Of a stretch of DNA of 5,384 bases, positions 4,595 through 5,384 are shown piece after piece. The notes under the pieces were generated by a model. That model was not told the origin of the DNA. It did not search any database and worked only from the letters and a program-made list of their open reading frames with translations. The stretch's first letter is position 1. The number at the start of each line of letters is the position of its first letter. The DNA is from Blastococcus sp. (GTDB taxonomy: Bacteria > Actinomycetota > Actinomycetes > Mycobacteriales > Geodermatophilaceae), in the NCBI GenBank assembly GCA_025963345.1, contig JAOPUS010000185.1, positions 1 through 5,384 of the forward strand, given 5' to 3'. The position numbers and the translations under genes are program-made.

Positions 4595-5384
4595 GTGGAC
4601 ACAGCCGTGACCGACCCCGTGATGGGCCTGGTCCTCGAGGGGCGCTACCGCCTCGAGGAGCGGCTCGCGCGTGGCGGCATGTCCACCGTCTACGCCGCCA
4701 CCGATCTGCGCCTGCACAAGACCGTCGCCGTCAAGGTGATGGCCGAGCACCTCGCCCACGACCCGACCTTCGTCGACCGGTTCACCCGCGAGGCCCGCGC
4801 CGCGGCGATGCTGAGCCACCCCAACGTCGTGGGCGTGAGCGACCAGGGCAGCGACCAGGGCCTGGTCTTCCTCGTCATGGAGCTCGTCCGCGGCCGCACG
4901 CTGCGCGACCTGCTGACGGCGCGCGGCCGGCTGACCGTCGCCGAGGCCTTCGCCGTCCTCGAGCCGACTCTGGCCGGCCTGACGGCCGCCCACCGTGCGG
5001 GCATCGTGCACCGCGACATCAAGCCCGAGAACGTGCTCATCGGCGTCGACGGCGTGGTCAAGGTGGCCGACTTCGGGCTGGCCCGCGCCGTCGTCGGCAC
5101 CGGGCAGACCAGCCAGACCGGCGGCGTGCTCATCGGCACGGTGGCCTACCTCTCGCCCGAGCAGCTCGAACGCGGCCGCGCCGACGCGCGCAGCGACATC
5201 TACGCCGCCGGCATCGTGCTGTACGAGATGCTCACCGGCCATCCGCCCTACGGCGGCGACACGCCCCTGGCCGTGGCCTACCAGCACGTGCACCACGACG
5301 TCCCCGCCCCGTCGGTGGAGGTGCCGGGCCTCCCGTGGCCGGTCGACGAGCTGGTCGCACGGACGACGCGCCGGGATCCGGCCG
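4595..5384 (+). CDS. Ser/Thr protein kinase, PknL-like, 3'-truncated by window
   Basis: Hanks-type (PKN2/STPK) kinase, 263 codons visible, cut in the kinase C-lobe. All catalytic motifs are present (numbering from GTG 4595): Gly-rich loop LARGGMSTVY (24-33), ATP-anchoring K47 in VAVKVM, alpha-C E66, catalytic loop HRDIKPEN (139-146, D141), DFG (159-161), activation loop with T169, T172, S173, T175 and T182, P+1 segment GTVAYLSPEQ (181-190), and D201 in RSDIY. It should be an active kinase. The sequence around ARAVVGTGQTSQTGG, GTVAYLSPEQ and ARSDIYAAGIVLYEMLTGH resembles M. tuberculosis PknL, and the nearby Rv2175c-type gene supports that. Membrane segment and any extracellular PASTA repeats would lie beyond the window. 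Start choice: GTG 4595 fits a leaderless transcript; GTG 4607, GTG 4619 and ATG 4622 are in-frame alternatives that leave the kinase domain intact. Orthology to PknL is inferred from domain similarity and neighbourhood. Confidence 0.9.
   Translation, partial: MDTAVTDPVMGLVLEGRYRLEERLARGGMSTVYAATDLRLHKTVAVKVMAEHLAHDPTFVDRFTREARAAAMLSHPNVVGVSDQGSDQGLVFLVMELVRGRTLRDLLTARGRLTVAEAFAVLEPTLAGLTAAHRAGIVHRDIKPENVLIGVDGVVKVADFGLARAVVGTGQTSQTGGVLIGTVAYLSPEQLERGRADARSDIYAAGIVLYEMLTGHPPYGGDTPLAVAYQHVHHDVPAPSVEVPGLPWPVDELVARTTRRDPA

Noticed and set aside
2977..4602. 541-codon open frame on the minus strand
   Set aside because: It runs antisense through the oxidase and the regulator region, has low-complexity Gly/Arg/His composition and no recognisable motif, while the plus strand there shows a full set of flavoenzyme motifs. 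It is a typical shadow frame in GC-rich DNA.

Overview
This is a very GC-rich window with strong G/C bias at third codon positions, GTG starts, ATGA overlaps and almost no intergenic space. The gene families (split CrtYc/CrtYd-type lycopene cyclase, an Rv2175c-type DNA-binding protein and a PknL-like kinase) point to an actinobacterium. A Geodermatophilaceae-like lineage is my guess; it rests on general resemblance, not on a search.

Left part, plus strand (1-2445): a carotenoid operon. It holds the 3' part of a CrtI-family phytoene desaturase (start just outside the window), followed through a 4-bp ATGA overlap by a complete phytoene synthase gene, crtB. Together they make and desaturate phytoene on the way to lycopene.

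Middle, minus strand (3323 down to 2304): a second operon reading towards the first. Its order is an Rv2175c-family winged-helix DNA-binding protein, then two small membrane proteins that form a split heterodimeric lycopene cyclase (CrtYc-like and CrtYd-like, also joined by ATGA). The CrtYd-like gene runs tail-to-tail into crtB with a 142-bp antisense overlap, so there is no room for a terminator between the converging operons.

Right part, plus strand (3337-5384): an FMN-dependent alpha-hydroxy-acid oxidase/dehydrogenase gene diverges from the DNA-binding protein gene. The two start codons are only 13 bp apart and both lie inside one perfect 7-bp inverted repeat. After a 124-bp gap comes the 5' part of a Ser/Thr protein kinase gene, PknL-like in its kinase domain and cut by the window end. 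It has a good actinobacterial -10 hexamer placed for a leaderless transcript.

Taken together, the window combines carotenoid synthesis and cyclisation with a kinase/DNA-binding-protein pair. In Mycobacterium tuberculosis, PknL and Rv2175c are neighbours and a kinase-substrate pair. Here the Rv2175c homologue appears to be the first gene of the cyclase operon, which suggests a testable link between Ser/Thr kinase signalling and carotenoid end-group formation. There is no gene-free stretch over 300 bases, and I see no tRNA, rRNA, CRISPR array or mobile element.
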